Of a DNA stretch of 64,000 nucleotides, positions 51,739-60,168 are shown piece after piece. The position numbers were made by a program, and so were the translations under genes. Location: contig NZ_BANS01000034.1 of NCBI RefSeq assembly GCF_000332995.1, positions 1 through 64,000 of the forward strand, written 5' to 3'. Under the pieces are notes generated by a model, which ran no database searches, was not told where the DNA came from, and worked only from the letters and a program-made list of their open reading frames with translations. Every line of letters starts with the position of its first letter. Within the stretch, counting starts at the first letter, position 1. The DNA is from Gordonia amicalis NBRC 100051 = JCM 11271. Lineage in GTDB: Bacteria; Actinomycetota; Actinomycetes; Mycobacteriales; Mycobacteriaceae.

Positions 51739-53933
51739 GGGGCACCTCCGTCCCAGCCGGACGGCTGATCGGCGTTCTGATGGGTGTCGGGCAGCAACCG
51801 TCCGTCGACGAGCCGAACCCGGCGGGTGCACACAGAGTCCAGCGATTCGAAGTCGTGCGAGATGATCACGATTGTCATGCCCTCGGCGCGCAGACGGGCA
51901 AGCAGCGCGACGATCTCCTCGCGGGCCAACGGATCGAGACCGGCGAGGGGCTCGTCGAGCACGAGCATGTCGGGGTGGCGCGCGATGAGTCCGGCCAGCA
52001 CGACGCGACGCATCTGGCCGCCCGACAGGGAATCGACCTTGGTGGCCGCCATCTGCCGTGGCAACCCGACGAGTTCGAGGACACGGGCGACCTCTGCGGT
52101 GCCGACCTTCTCGCCACCAGCCGCCATGATCTCGTCGGCAACCGTGACCTTCTGTAGCTGCAGACGTGCGTGCTGGAACCCGAGTCCGATCGCGCCGACG
52201 TGCTCACTGACGGGCTCTCCGGCGTCGAAACCGGCTGCCGGAGTGAATTTTCCGGCTGTGCCGAGCAGGTGGCAGGTGCCGGTTCGCGGTGACAGGAGTC
52301 CCGTCATGATCCACGCGAGGGTCGTCTTGCCCGACCCGTTGCCGCCGACGATGAGCAACCCCTCGCCGCGGTACACGGTCAGGGTGATGTCGGTGAGGGC
52401 GACGACCTCCCAGGGCGATCCGGGCAGGTGCGCGTAGCCCACGTGATCGAGCACCAGCAGCGGCCCACCGATGTGTGGTCCGGGCGCCGCGAGAGACGCC
52501 GCCGACACGGTCGGCGAGGGATGGTCGAGGTCGGCGTGCGGGTCCGGCATCCAGTGCGGCGGATGAGGAACCACGCGACCGGCCTCGAGGTGGATGACAC
52601 GGTCGGCGGCCGCGGCCTCGCTGCCGCGGTGGGTGATCAGCACGACCGCGATCCCGCGTCGGGCAGGCAACGACGCAAGCAGGTGGAGGAGTTGCCCGCG
52701 CCCCTCCGGGTCGACCATCGAGGTGACCTCGTCGGCGATGAGCAGTTGCGGATCCCGGGCGAGGGCCGCGGCGATGGCGAGGCGCTGTTGCTGCCCACCG
52801 GACAGATCGGTGGTCTCGCGGTCGCCGAGACCACTCAGCCCGACCTCGGCGAGGAGCGCTTCGACGTCCACGTCGGCATCCGGCGGCAGACCCCACACCA
52901 CGTCGTCGGCGACTCGCGACCCGAGCATCTGGATCTCCGGCCGCTGCAGGACCAGCGCGGTGCCGCCGTGGACGCCGAGCCCGGCCAGGCCCGGACGGTG
53001 GACGACGCCGCTGGTCGGGGCGCGACCGGCCAGGATCTTCGCCAGCGTCGACTTGCCCGAGCCGTTGGCGCCGACGACGGCGACGAACTCGCCGGGGTCG
53101 ATGCGCAGGTCGATGTCGTGGAGGACCGGCCTCGCCTCCGGGCTGTACGCGAAACCGACGCCTTCGGCAGTGACCGGGAGCGGCGCGACCTCGGTCGCCG
53201 TGGATCCCGGACCGTCGGAGGTGAGCGTGTCCTCGCTGGGCACGTCGCGCAGCCGGGCGATGACCCCGCCGAGGATCCACCAGGCCGCGAGGAGTGAGAT
53301 CGCGGTGCCCACTGTCCCGGAGATCCAGATCCACGCCCACCAATGACTGGCGATGCTGCGGCTCATCGCGTCGAGGGCGTCGCCCACGCCGTCGGTGGGC
53401 CCCCAACCGTGCAGCCATTTGGCGACGCCGTGGATGGAGTTGGTCATCGCCTCGATGGTCAGTTCGCGCAGGGGCACCAGCACGAGGAGCACCAGCACGG
53501 AGACACCGCCGAGGATCGGCGAGGCCACGAGGGTGGCCAGTCCGAGTGCTCCGACCCCACGACCACGGCGTTTGATGTCCCCGACGATCCCGCCGACCAG
53601 TGCCGAACCGAGGACGGTGGCCATCGCACCCGTACCCGCCATGGCGAAGGCGACCGCCGTCGTCGCCACCGTGGCGGTGAGAAGTGCCCGCGGCCGCGTG
53701 CGGGCTGCGATGAGGGCAAGAGGAACCGGCGCGAGCAGACCGGCCGCCTGCGCCAGCGGGATGACCGAGGCGATGACCACCGCGGCAACAGTCAGGCCAC
53801 CGAAGATCGCGACGGACGCGAACTCCATGGGCCGCAGCGCAGGCGAGTTCTTCACCGGTCCAGTGTGCCTGGTGTCCATCCCTGCCCCGGGCGCGGCCAT
53901 CGGCGACGGCACCTGGCCGTCGGTCGATCGCAT
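51735..53933 (-). CDS. ECF-transporter S-A-A fusion: membrane domain plus two ABC ATPases
   Basis: A 732-residue protein. An N-terminal five- or six-span domain (residues 35-215; SVAIFGGLTVAAVVIASVIP) resembles an S component. Two ABC ATPases follow: Walker A GANGSGKST with signature LSGGQQQRL and Walker B LLIADEVTS, and GGNGSGKTT with LSGGQMRR and MLVLDEPLAG. The second keeps a full active set. Start codons downstream (53879, 53855) are alternatives because the first ATG lacks a ribosome site. This Rv2326c-like fusion with an adjacent T gene is a complete ECF importer in two genes. Confidence 0.86.
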   Translation of the reverse strand: MRSTDGQVPSPMAAPGAGMDTRHTGPVKNSPALRPMEFASVAIFGGLTVAAVVIASVIPLAQAAGLLAPVPLALIAARTRPRALLTATVATTAVAFAMAGTGAMATVLGSALVGGIVGDIKRRGRGVGALGLATLVASPILGGVSVLVLLVLVPLRELTIEAMTNSIHGVAKWLHGWGPTDGVGDALDAMSRSIASHWWAWIWISGTVGTAISLLAAWWILGGVIARLRDVPSEDTLTSDGPGSTATEVAPLPVTAEGVGFAYSPEARPVLHDIDLRIDPGEFVAVVGANGSGKSTLAKILAGRAPTSGVVHRPGLAGLGVHGGTALVLQRPEIQMLGSRVADDVVWGLPPDADVDVEALLAEVGLSGLGDRETTDLSGGQQQRLAIAAALARDPQLLIADEVTSMVDPEGRGQLLHLLASLPARRGIAVVLITHRGSEAAAADRVIHLEAGRVVPHPPHWMPDPHADLDHPSPTVSAASLAAPGPHIGGPLLVLDHVGYAHLPGSPWEVVALTDITLTVYRGEGLLIVGGNGSGKTTLAWIMTGLLSPRTGTCHLLGTAGKFTPAAGFDAGEPVSEHVGAIGLGFQHARLQLQKVTVADEIMAAGGEKVGTAEVARVLELVGLPRQMAATKVDSLSGGQMRRVVLAGLIARHPDMLVLDEPLAGLDPLAREEIVALLARLRAEGMTIVIISHDFESLDSVCTRRVRLVDGRLLPDTHQNADQPSGWDGGAP

Positions 53934-54068
53934 GTAAACGAACCGTCACAAGACGGTGGTTCGGGTTGTCCGTTTCGCGCCCGCGGTGGATTCTTTTCAC
54001 ACCGGTGGTCTTCGACGGACCTGGGTCCCGATGACCAGGTCCCCCACCCGAATCGGAGGGAGGACACG

Positions 54069-54590
54069 ATGCAGCCGATTCCGATCGGACTCACCCCGTT
54101 CCAGCACGAAGGCAAGCTGAACGGCATCCTCATCTCCGGTCGCTGGCCGGAATCCACCCTCGAATGGACCCAGACCCTCGTCGGCTCGGTGCGGATCGCT
54201 TGCCGGCCGGGTTTCCTCCCGACGACGACGATCTTCGGCGTCGTCGAGCAGCGCCCGGCTCAGGGCGGCGACAACACGGTCGGGATGATGGTCGCGATCG
54301 GGAACGTCATCGACGACAGCTTCGTCGAAGCGGGCAGGTTCCTGAACAATCCCCCGGCGCTGGTCATGCTGCACCCGCCGTCGCAGACACGTCCGTCACT
54401 TCCGGAATGCTCGGAGGTCGCGTCCGGCTGCGTCCTGCTGCCCGGACTCCCTGAACTCGGACTCGAGCATCGAGCCGGGTGGGCGGAGGCGGAGGCCGAC
54501 GGGACGGTGGTGAATCTCCGCAACGAGGTCGGCATCGACCCCAATGCCGATCCCGATACCGCCGTGCTCGCCATGCTTCTCGCAGCTTAG
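54069..54590 (+). CDS. Hypothetical protein, 173 residues
   Basis: A soluble 173-residue protein. GGAGGGAGGA precedes the ATG by six bases, an excellent ribosome site. Sequence features such as FLPTTTIFGVVEQRPAQGG, ALVMLHPPSQTRPSLPEC and RNEVGIDPNADPDTAVLAML give no recognised family. The frame is open far upstream, but only this part has a coding look. It is divergent from the ECF genes, separated by 135 bases with a small hairpin near 53939-53967. Function unknown. Confidence 0.8.
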   Translation: MQPIPIGLTPFQHEGKLNGILISGRWPESTLEWTQTLVGSVRIACRPGFLPTTTIFGVVEQRPAQGGDNTVGMMVAIGNVIDDSFVEAGRFLNNPPALVMLHPPSQTRPSLPECSEVASGCVLLPGLPELGLEHRAGWAEAEADGTVVNLRNEVGIDPNADPDTAVLAMLLAA

Positions 54591-54716
54591 GCACCCCGAG
54601 GCACCCCGAAGGTTCTCCGGCAGGGCTCCCGCACGCCGGTTTCCGGGTCCCCGAACAATTCTTTTTGTGCCCCCGACCTGCACAGATGCGGGTTACTGAT
54701 GAGTTGCATTCGCCAG

Positions 54717-54735
54717 TTAGGTTTCACTAACCTGG
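54717..54735 (+). promoter_or_regulatory. DtxR-family operator covering the -10 of a cation exporter gene
   Basis: TTAGGTTTCACTAACCTGG carries AGGTT-N5-AACCT, the invariant core of the IdeR/DtxR box, and matches the full IdeR consensus at 14 of 19 positions. Its right part contains the hexamer TAACCT (54728-54733), which lies exactly seven bases before the GTG at 54741. The regulator could be IdeR or an MntR-type relative. Confidence 0.72.
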
Positions 54736-54740
54736 CGTTC

Positions 54741-55469
54741 GTGATTGCTGCCCTGCTCCTGAGTTTCGGCGTGATCTTCGTCGCCGAACTGGGCGACAAA
54801 TCACAGCTGATGGCCATGACGTACGCCCTGCGTTACCGCTGGTGGGTCGTCATCCTCGCCATCACCGTCGCCACCACCGCGGTCCATGCCGTCTCGGTGT
54901 TCTTCGGTCATTTCCTCGGAATGTCTCTGCCCACCGATCTGATGTCGGTCCTGGCCGGCCTCGCCATGCTCGCCTTCGGACTGTGGACCATCTACGGCGA
55001 CCGCCTCGACAACGAGGAGCGGAACCGTGCGAGCCGGGTCGGTGCGTCGGTGTTCCTCGCCGTGATGTCGGCCTTCTTCCTCGCCGAACTCGGCGACAAG
55101 ACGATGCTGGCCACCATCACGATCGCCACCGACCACGATTGGCTCGGCGTGTGGATCGGTTCGACGGTCGGCATGGTCGCCGCGGATGCCCTGGCGATCG
55201 GCGTGGGCGTACTTCTCGGCAAGCACCTCCCCGAACGCGTCATCGCGATCGGTGCGGCCGTGCTGTTCTTCGGTTTCGCGGTGTGGCTCACCGTGTCCGG
55301 TCTCGTCGGTGCGTCGACCCCGATGATCGCTGCGACGATCACCGCCGCGGTCGTCATCACCGGTGTGGGCGCGTTCCTCATCCAGCGCGACCGGCGGCTC
55401 CGCGGCGCCGACGACGAGAACGCCGAACCAGCCACTCCCGAGCGTTCGCTCGGTCGTCACGAGGGCTGA
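54741..55469 (+). CDS. GDT1/TMEM165-family (UPF0016) cation exporter
   Basis: A 242-residue protein of two homologous three-span repeats. Each carries the family metal motif E-x-G-D-K-(S/T): VAELGDKSQ near residue 16 and LAELGDKTM near residue 120. Bacterial members (MntX, MneA) export manganese or calcium. GTG 54741 is preceded at seven bases by TAACCT, so the transcript is leaderless; an ATG at 54699 is in frame but would lie upstream of the -10. The DtxR-type operator links it to metal status. C-terminal charged tail. Confidence 0.9.
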   Translation: MIAALLLSFGVIFVAELGDKSQLMAMTYALRYRWWVVILAITVATTAVHAVSVFFGHFLGMSLPTDLMSVLAGLAMLAFGLWTIYGDRLDNEERNRASRVGASVFLAVMSAFFLAELGDKTMLATITIATDHDWLGVWIGSTVGMVAADALAIGVGVLLGKHLPERVIAIGAAVLFFGFAVWLTVSGLVGASTPMIAATITAAVVITGVGAFLIQRDRRLRGADDENAEPATPERSLGRHEG

Positions 55470-55588
55470 GCGCGGGGGCTCCACAACCTCTGACTATCGT
55501 GAACGTGCACCCTGCGCCGGTGCACGTCGTCCACTTCATCGGGACACGGGTCCGGCGGCAATCGGTACCGCGAAAGGACTATCAACCC

Positions 55589-56350
55589 ATGGACGTTTCA
55601 GGCGCTTCCGTTCTGGTCACCGGCGGGGCATCGGGCCTCGGCGCAGCCACCGCCCGTCGCTTCGCCGCCGCAGGCGCTCAGGTCTTCGGCCTCGACCTGC
55701 AGGACTCGATCGACAAGGCGGCCCCCACCGACGGCGTCACCCTGATCCCCGCCGACGTCACCGACGAAGCACAGGTCCAGGGCGCGATCGACACCATCGC
55801 CGAGTCGGGCGCACCGCTGCGCGTCGCCGTCAACTGCGCAGGCGTCGGCTGGGCCGCACGCATCCTCGGCAAGGACGGCCCGCACGACCTCGGCCTGTTC
55901 CGCAAGGTCATCGACATCAACCTGGTCGGCACCTTCAACGTCATGCGGCTGGCCGCCAACCGCATGTCGGAGGAATCCACGATCGACGGTGACGGCCAGC
56001 GCGGCGTCATCATCAACACCGCATCGGTGGCGGCCTTCGAGGGCCAGATCGGTCAGATCGCCTACGCCGCGTCGAAGGGTGGCGTCCACGCGATGACCAT
56101 CTCGGCTGCACGCGACCTCGCCCGCATCGGCGTGCGCGTCTGCACCATCGCCCCCGGCACCATCAGCACCCCGATGCTCGCGGGCGTCACCCCCGAGTTC
56201 CAGAAGACCCTGGCCGAGGCGATCCCGTTCCCGCAGCGTCTCGGCGAGCCCGACGAGTACGCACAGCTCGCCGAGTTCATCGTCGAGCACAACTACCTCA
56301 ACGGCGAGACCATCCGGATGGACGGCGCGATCCGGATGGCTCCGCGCTAG
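55589..56350 (+). CDS. Short-chain dehydrogenase, type II 3-hydroxyacyl-CoA dehydrogenase-like
   Basis: A 253-residue NAD-dependent SDR. The cofactor loop is TGGASGLGAAT, D-x-D of LDLQDS sets NAD preference, and the catalytic Ser and YAASKGG (Tyr/Lys) follow NTASVAAFEGQIGQIAY. The overall sequence resembles HSD17B10-type 3-hydroxyacyl-CoA dehydrogenases acting on short-chain or branched acyl-CoAs. AAAGGA lies 11 bases before the ATG. It is monocistronic and convergent with the MAB_1171c-type gene. Confidence 0.9.
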   Translation: MDVSGASVLVTGGASGLGAATARRFAAAGAQVFGLDLQDSIDKAAPTDGVTLIPADVTDEAQVQGAIDTIAESGAPLRVAVNCAGVGWAARILGKDGPHDLGLFRKVIDINLVGTFNVMRLAANRMSEESTIDGDGQRGVIINTASVAAFEGQIGQIAYAASKGGVHAMTISAARDLARIGVRVCTIAPGTISTPMLAGVTPEFQKTLAEAIPFPQRLGEPDEYAQLAEFIVEHNYLNGETIRMDGAIRMAPR

Positions 56351-56365
56351 TCCGGAGGCGTTGCA

Positions 56366-57562
56366 CTAGGCGGCTGGCTCCGGGTGACCACCTGCGGGAA
56401 CGTGGGTGGCCTCCGGGAGCCCAAGCGCAGTGGACAACCTGATCAGCGGTGCGGCATCCGCTTCCAGACCCTCGCCGTCGGCGGGGACGAGGTCGCGGAC
56501 CGCGCCGCTGGTTTTTTCTGCGGCCGCGGACGACGTCATCCCGTCGACGGCCGCGCGCAGCATCCTGGCCTGGACCCCGACCTCCGCGTAGTCGAACGCC
56601 ACCGACAGGTGCGGGCTGATCTGGGTCAGCGCGTCTCGGGTCTCGACGACCCGCCGGTGCAGTCGCGTCGTCGGCGACAGCGTGCCGGGATCAGGAAGGA
56701 CGACTTCGGGTACCGCGTCGGTGACCAGGCGCCACAGGGGCAGGAGTTCGATGTCGAGTCGTCGGCGACGCCGGTTCGCGAGGAAGGTCTGCACCCGCGC
56801 GTAGACCATGGGGTAGCTGATCCCGGCGAGGAAGACGACGATTCCCAGGATCGCGACGACACGGTTGGTCGTCACCAGCCACGGTGAGCGCACCACGTCG
56901 GTCGCCGACACGATGACGAACACGATCTGTCCCACGGCGCTGAGCGCCAGGAGTCCCAGCCCGCCGATCAGCAGACCCAGTGAGACACGCAGATAGCCGT
57001 CGGCCGTGGCGTAGAACTTGCGGACGCTGTTGACGCACGCGGCGAATCCGTAGGTGAGATATACGCTGGCGATCAGTATGAAGAGGGCGAAACCCCAGTT
57101 CTGCACCGTCCACTCACTGATGGTCGCGGTACGGATCTCGACCGGGATGACCAGCATCGTGACCTGTAGCCCGACGAGTGAAGCGACGAGGGGCAGGGCC
57201 TCCCACCCGGCGCGGCGCTCGCGGCTCACGCGATCCGGGAAGAAGAACACGACGACGAGTGCCGCCACCCCGATCGCCAGAAGTGCGTAGAACGCCACCC
57301 GCGACAGACCCGGGAAGCCGTTGTCGTCGAGAGCGACCGACACCGACTCGTCGACGACGACGAACGCCAGCGTCAGCGAGGCGACCGCCACCATCATCGC
57401 GAGCGGCTGGAGCCCCCAGCCGGCACGCCGGATCTGATCCAGGCGCCAGCAGAAGGCGAAGGCGAAAACGGTCGCGGCGATCGCGTTGACCACCCCGACG
57501 CCGACGTCGATGTTCTGGGAGAAGGCAGTGAACGTCACTGCGCTTTCACCCGCACTGATCAC
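56366..57562 (-). CDS. MAB_1171c-type polytopic membrane protein
   Basis: A 398-residue membrane protein with about seven spans (NIDVGVGVVNAIAATVFAFA to SPWLVTTNRVVAILGIVVFL) and a cytoplasmic C-terminal domain (RRRRLDIELLPLWRLVTDAV, then LHRRVVETRDALTQI) typical of the MAB_1171c putative-transporter family. GTG 57562 overlaps the peptidase stop by four bases (GTGA); a GTG at 57568 is also possible. The family recurrently sits with an HTH regulator and an ImmA/IrrE peptidase, as here. Transport has not been shown; function unknown. Confidence 0.85.
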   Translation of the reverse strand: MISAGESAVTFTAFSQNIDVGVGVVNAIAATVFAFAFCWRLDQIRRAGWGLQPLAMMVAVASLTLAFVVVDESVSVALDDNGFPGLSRVAFYALLAIGVAALVVVFFFPDRVSRERRAGWEALPLVASLVGLQVTMLVIPVEIRTATISEWTVQNWGFALFILIASVYLTYGFAACVNSVRKFYATADGYLRVSLGLLIGGLGLLALSAVGQIVFVIVSATDVVRSPWLVTTNRVVAILGIVVFLAGISYPMVYARVQTFLANRRRRRLDIELLPLWRLVTDAVPEVVLPDPGTLSPTTRLHRRVVETRDALTQISPHLSVAFDYAEVGVQARMLRAAVDGMTSSAAAEKTSGAVRDLVPADGEGLEADAAPLIRLSTALGLPEATHVPAGGHPEPAA

Positions 57563-58071
57563 AACCACCCGCGGTGACCGCCCAGGAGTCGCTGAAGTCC
57601 GCGTAGTTCATCGTGTGCCGCCGTGCTGCCGACGCCGGTGCCGGCTTCCTCTGCCCACGCCAGGTTCATCGACGCGAGCATCTCCGCTTCCCACTCGCGA
57701 TCGTCCGAGTAGCAGGTACGACGGAGCGCTGCGGCGGACTCGTCGCGGGTGAGCACTGCCAGACCTTCGGCCGACACCTCGCCGAGGATCTGATGGCCGG
57801 CGATGAGATGACCGAACTCGTGGATGACGATCTGGTCCCGGTGGAGTCTGGACGTGTTCGCCTGATGGAAGAAGTAGTCCGCGTCGGCCGCGGCCAGCCA
57901 GATGCCGTTGGGAACCCCGGTCGGCAGAGGGTGGGCGACCAGGCGAATCGGACGTCCCCGACGCTCGCCGTACCGATCACACAGCTGTGTGACGTCGAGA
58001 GGGAGATCGAGATCGAGCCCCTTCAACGAGGTGCGACACAGCGCCCGCAATGCGCGTTCTGATCGACGCAT
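57559..58071 (-). CDS. ImmA/IrrE-family metallopeptidase
   Basis: A 170-residue zinc protease with IVIHEFGHLIAGHQ (HExxH) in the middle. It begins MRRSERALRALCRTSLKGLD, then DVTQLCDRYGERRGRPIRL. ATG 58071 is selected because the family starts there; the frame upstream to 58863 runs antisense to or beyond the HTH gene. ImmA/IrrE peptidases cleave a partner repressor on a signal, here most simply the upstream HTH protein. It is coupled to the membrane protein downstream by a four-base overlap. Confidence 0.88.
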   Translation of the reverse strand: MRRSERALRALCRTSLKGLDLDLPLDVTQLCDRYGERRGRPIRLVAHPLPTGVPNGIWLAAADADYFFHQANTSRLHRDQIVIHEFGHLIAGHQILGEVSAEGLAVLTRDESAAALRRTCYSDDREWEAEMLASMNLAWAEEAGTGVGSTAAHDELRGLQRLLGGHRGWL

Positions 58072-58250
58072 GCCGTCAATCGAACCATGAGCTCGCACAA
58101 CGAGGCGATTCGTGTCCACGAAACCAAGGGCCTCTTCGTTTTCCCAGTTCACACGGCGTCCGAACTCTCCAGGCCGACACCCCAACGGCCCGTGATCGTC
58201 AGTGACACTCGTGATCGGTGAGAACCCGGATATGCGGATCCTCCAGACGC

Positions 58251-58799
58251 TCAGTCCTCGCCCGAGTCTCCCACCACCCGCAGACGCGAGTCGGCCGACG
58301 GCTTCTCGTCGCTGAGCCCTGCCGCGATGACGTCCGGCGGATCCTTCGGCAGACCCTGCTGCTCGCGCAGGACCTTGATCAGTTCGTTCACCACGGTGAC
58401 CGAATCGCTCGAGAGCCCCGCCAGACGGAATGCCGCCAACTGAACGTTGGTGTCCGCCTGCAGCCGCATGAGATCGATCTCGTCGCGAGTGCGCTGCGCG
58501 GCCCGATCCTCGAGGAAGTAATGCACGTCGACACCGAATGCGGCCGCGATTCCCTCGACGGTTCGGAACGACGGGGACTTCGCTTTCCCCGATCGCAGCT
58601 GACTCAGATACGACTCGCCGAGACGGAATCCCCGCTCCGTCGACCTCGCCGCGATCGCCTTGGCACTGTATGCCCTCCCGTTCGGACCGGGAACGGTCCG
58701 AAACAGCTCCTCGAGTCGCCGGGCGAACAGCCCCGGATCGAGTGCATCCGATTCCTTCGTTCTCGAACGATCGGAGTCGGTGCGTCCGGTGTCGCCCAT
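58251..58799 (-). CDS. XRE-like HTH regulator
   Basis: A 182-residue protein with a helix-turn-helix: SAKAIAARSTERGFRLGESY, then LSQLRSGKAKSPSFRTVEGI and AAAFGVDVHYFLED. The middle is helical (RLQADTNVQLAAFRLAGL). ATG 58799 has GGAG eight bases upstream; in-frame ATGs 27-33 bases earlier are possible. It begins a three-gene unit with ImmA/IrrE and MAB_1171c proteins. It is a likely target of the peptidase. Confidence 0.85.
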   Translation of the reverse strand: MGDTGRTDSDRSRTKESDALDPGLFARRLEELFRTVPGPNGRAYSAKAIAARSTERGFRLGESYLSQLRSGKAKSPSFRTVEGIAAAFGVDVHYFLEDRAAQRTRDEIDLMRLQADTNVQLAAFRLAGLSSDSVTVVNELIKVLREQQGLPKDPPDVIAAGLSDEKPSADSRLRVVGDSGED

Positions 58800-58844
58800 A
58801 GGCTTCTCCGCCCCTCCTGCAGTCATGACCATCTTCTCCGAGAC

Positions 58845-58861
58845 GCAAAACTTGAATTTGC
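58845..58861. promoter_or_regulatory. Candidate operator of the HTH regulator
   Basis: GCAAA-ACTTGAA-TTTGC, five-base arms and a seven-base spacer, in the AT-rich part 46 bases before the HTH gene start. Spacing fits an XRE-type dimer. Confidence 0.4.
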
Positions 58862-58940
58862 AAACATTAAAGCCCGCTGTACACGGCCATCGCAATGACC
58901 GGTACGGTCAGAAGGTACCGGAACGCCGCCGACGATGCGT

Positions 58941-58971
58941 ATCACCTGTGGTGATGATGTAACGAACGTTA
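58941..58971. promoter_or_regulatory. Two adjacent palindromes upstream of the surface-protein gene
   Basis: ATCACC-TGT-GGTGAT and, four bases on, TAACG-AA-CGTTA. They lie 150-180 bases before the surface-protein start and 140 bases from the HTH start. Neither was matched to a regulator. Confidence 0.45.
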
Positions 58972-59121
58972 GTGTGTCGTTCTTCACATTCTTGGGGGTC
59001 ACACGTTGCCGACACGCTCACGGCAGATGAATGTTTGTCCTCGCTGCGGTCCACATGACCCATTGACGCCGGCTGTCACACCCGCGAACTTCTCCACCGA
59101 CTGTACGCCCGGGCGACCACG

Positions 59122-60128
59122 ATGACCCATCGCCTGCCGACGCCCCGGCGCGACCGCCGACGGCGCCGCTCCCTCGCATCCCTGCTCGCCGCCATCGCGG
59201 TGATCGCGCTCGTCGCGCTTGCGCCCGGCGTCGCGTCGACCAGCCCGGTCGGGTCGGGAGGCACCGAATCGGACTCGGCGGGATCGGACTCGGCGGGCCA
59301 GGACTCGGCGGGCCAGGACTCGGTCGGATCCGGGAGTACCGGCGCGGGCGGCTTCGGCACCGACACCACCGATGACACCGACAACACCGCCGACGCGGTT
59401 GATGACGCAGCGGATGGTGACGCCGACTCGTCGCCGTCCGGCAATCGGGGACCCGGAGGTTCCTGGCATCACGGTGACGGGCATGGGCACGGCCACCACG
59501 GCACGGACCGACCCCTTCGGGAACCGGCACCTCCACCAGCCCGAACACCTCAACCGACCCGAGCACCTCCACCAGCCCGAGCACCTCAACCGACCCGAGC
59601 ACCTCAACCGAGACCTCGTCGACGACCAGCGCGGAGACCGAGACCTCCACAACCGGGGTCTGGGTACCGTTTCCGCCGGTGACCGGTCGGCCGAACGTGC
59701 CGGCCCCGACCCTGCCGCCGGTCGTGTCGAACCCTCCGCGCTCCGGCGAGGGGAACCTTCCCGCCCCCGCTCAGGTCCCGACCGTTCCCGCGCCCAGCGG
59801 ATCACCCGCGCCGACCGCACCTGCCGCCTCGGTTCCGGGACCTCCCCCGGCGCCTGGTGCGCCCGCAACCGGCGGGTCCGCAGCGGAGTCCCGCGCCGAA
59901 TCCGGCGCTTCCGACGCTTCTGCCGCCGACGAGTCAACCGTCCTCATGGCGAGCCCGCAGGGTCCGTCCGGTCCTCAGGCCCTGCCCGGCGCATCGCCCG
60001 ACACCGTCCTGACCGGCGTGAAGAAGTTCCTGATCGGTGTCGCCCCCGGTGGATTGTTGCTGCTCGGGGCGGTCGCGCTGTTCGGCAGCGGATCGTTCCT
60101 GGACTCGCTGCGGTCACTGCGCTCCTGA
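59122..60128 (+). pseudogene. Frameshifted Ser/Thr/Pro-rich exported surface protein
   Basis: Frame 1 starts at ATG 59122 with a signal peptide (LASLLAAIAVIALVALAPGV), then acidic Ser/Gly repeats (GSDSAGQDSAGQDSVG) and a His-rich stretch. Near 59500-59520 the third-base GC bias moves to another frame, which reads Thr/Ser/Pro repeats (STSTDPSTSTSP), a Pro-rich stalk and a C-terminal membrane anchor (APGGLLLLGAVALFG) to 60128. Frame 1 goes on as Arg/Pro sequence of low third-base GC and ends at 59682. A one-base loss in a run of C near 59510 explains this. The alternative is two coupled genes, the second from GTG 59679. Confidence 0.72.
59528..59612 (+). repeat. 36-bp tandem repeat, two copies plus part
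   Basis: Each unit starts CACCTCCACCAGCCCGA and encodes the Ser/Thr/Pro stalk. The unit is a multiple of three, so it varies length but does not shift the frame. Confidence 0.8.
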
Positions 60129-60131
60129 CGC

Positions 60132-60168
60132 CGCCCGGTCCTCGGTTCCGAGATCTCAGTACCGGGCG
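60132..60168. terminator. Nested hairpin between convergent genes
   Basis: Outer arms CGCCCGGT and ACCGGGCG enclose an inner CTCGG-TT-CCGAG stem. It sits between the surface-protein stop and the nuclease stop, with one arm inside the nuclease end. Confidence 0.5.

Larger units (their letters stand above)
58800..59121. other. Intergenic region with several palindromes
   Basis: 322 bases between the divergent HTH operon and the surface-protein gene. It has an AT-rich part near 58840-58875, the repeat GCAAA-N7-TTTGC (58845-58861), the palindrome ATCACC-TGT-GGTGAT (58941-58955) and TAACG-AA-CGTTA (58960-58971). No convincing open frame was seen. Confidence 0.6.

Noticed and set aside
53939-53967. 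Hairpin before the ECF genes as a vitamin riboswitch
   Set aside because: It is short, lies between divergent genes and lacks the multi-helix core of cobalamin, TPP or FMN switches.
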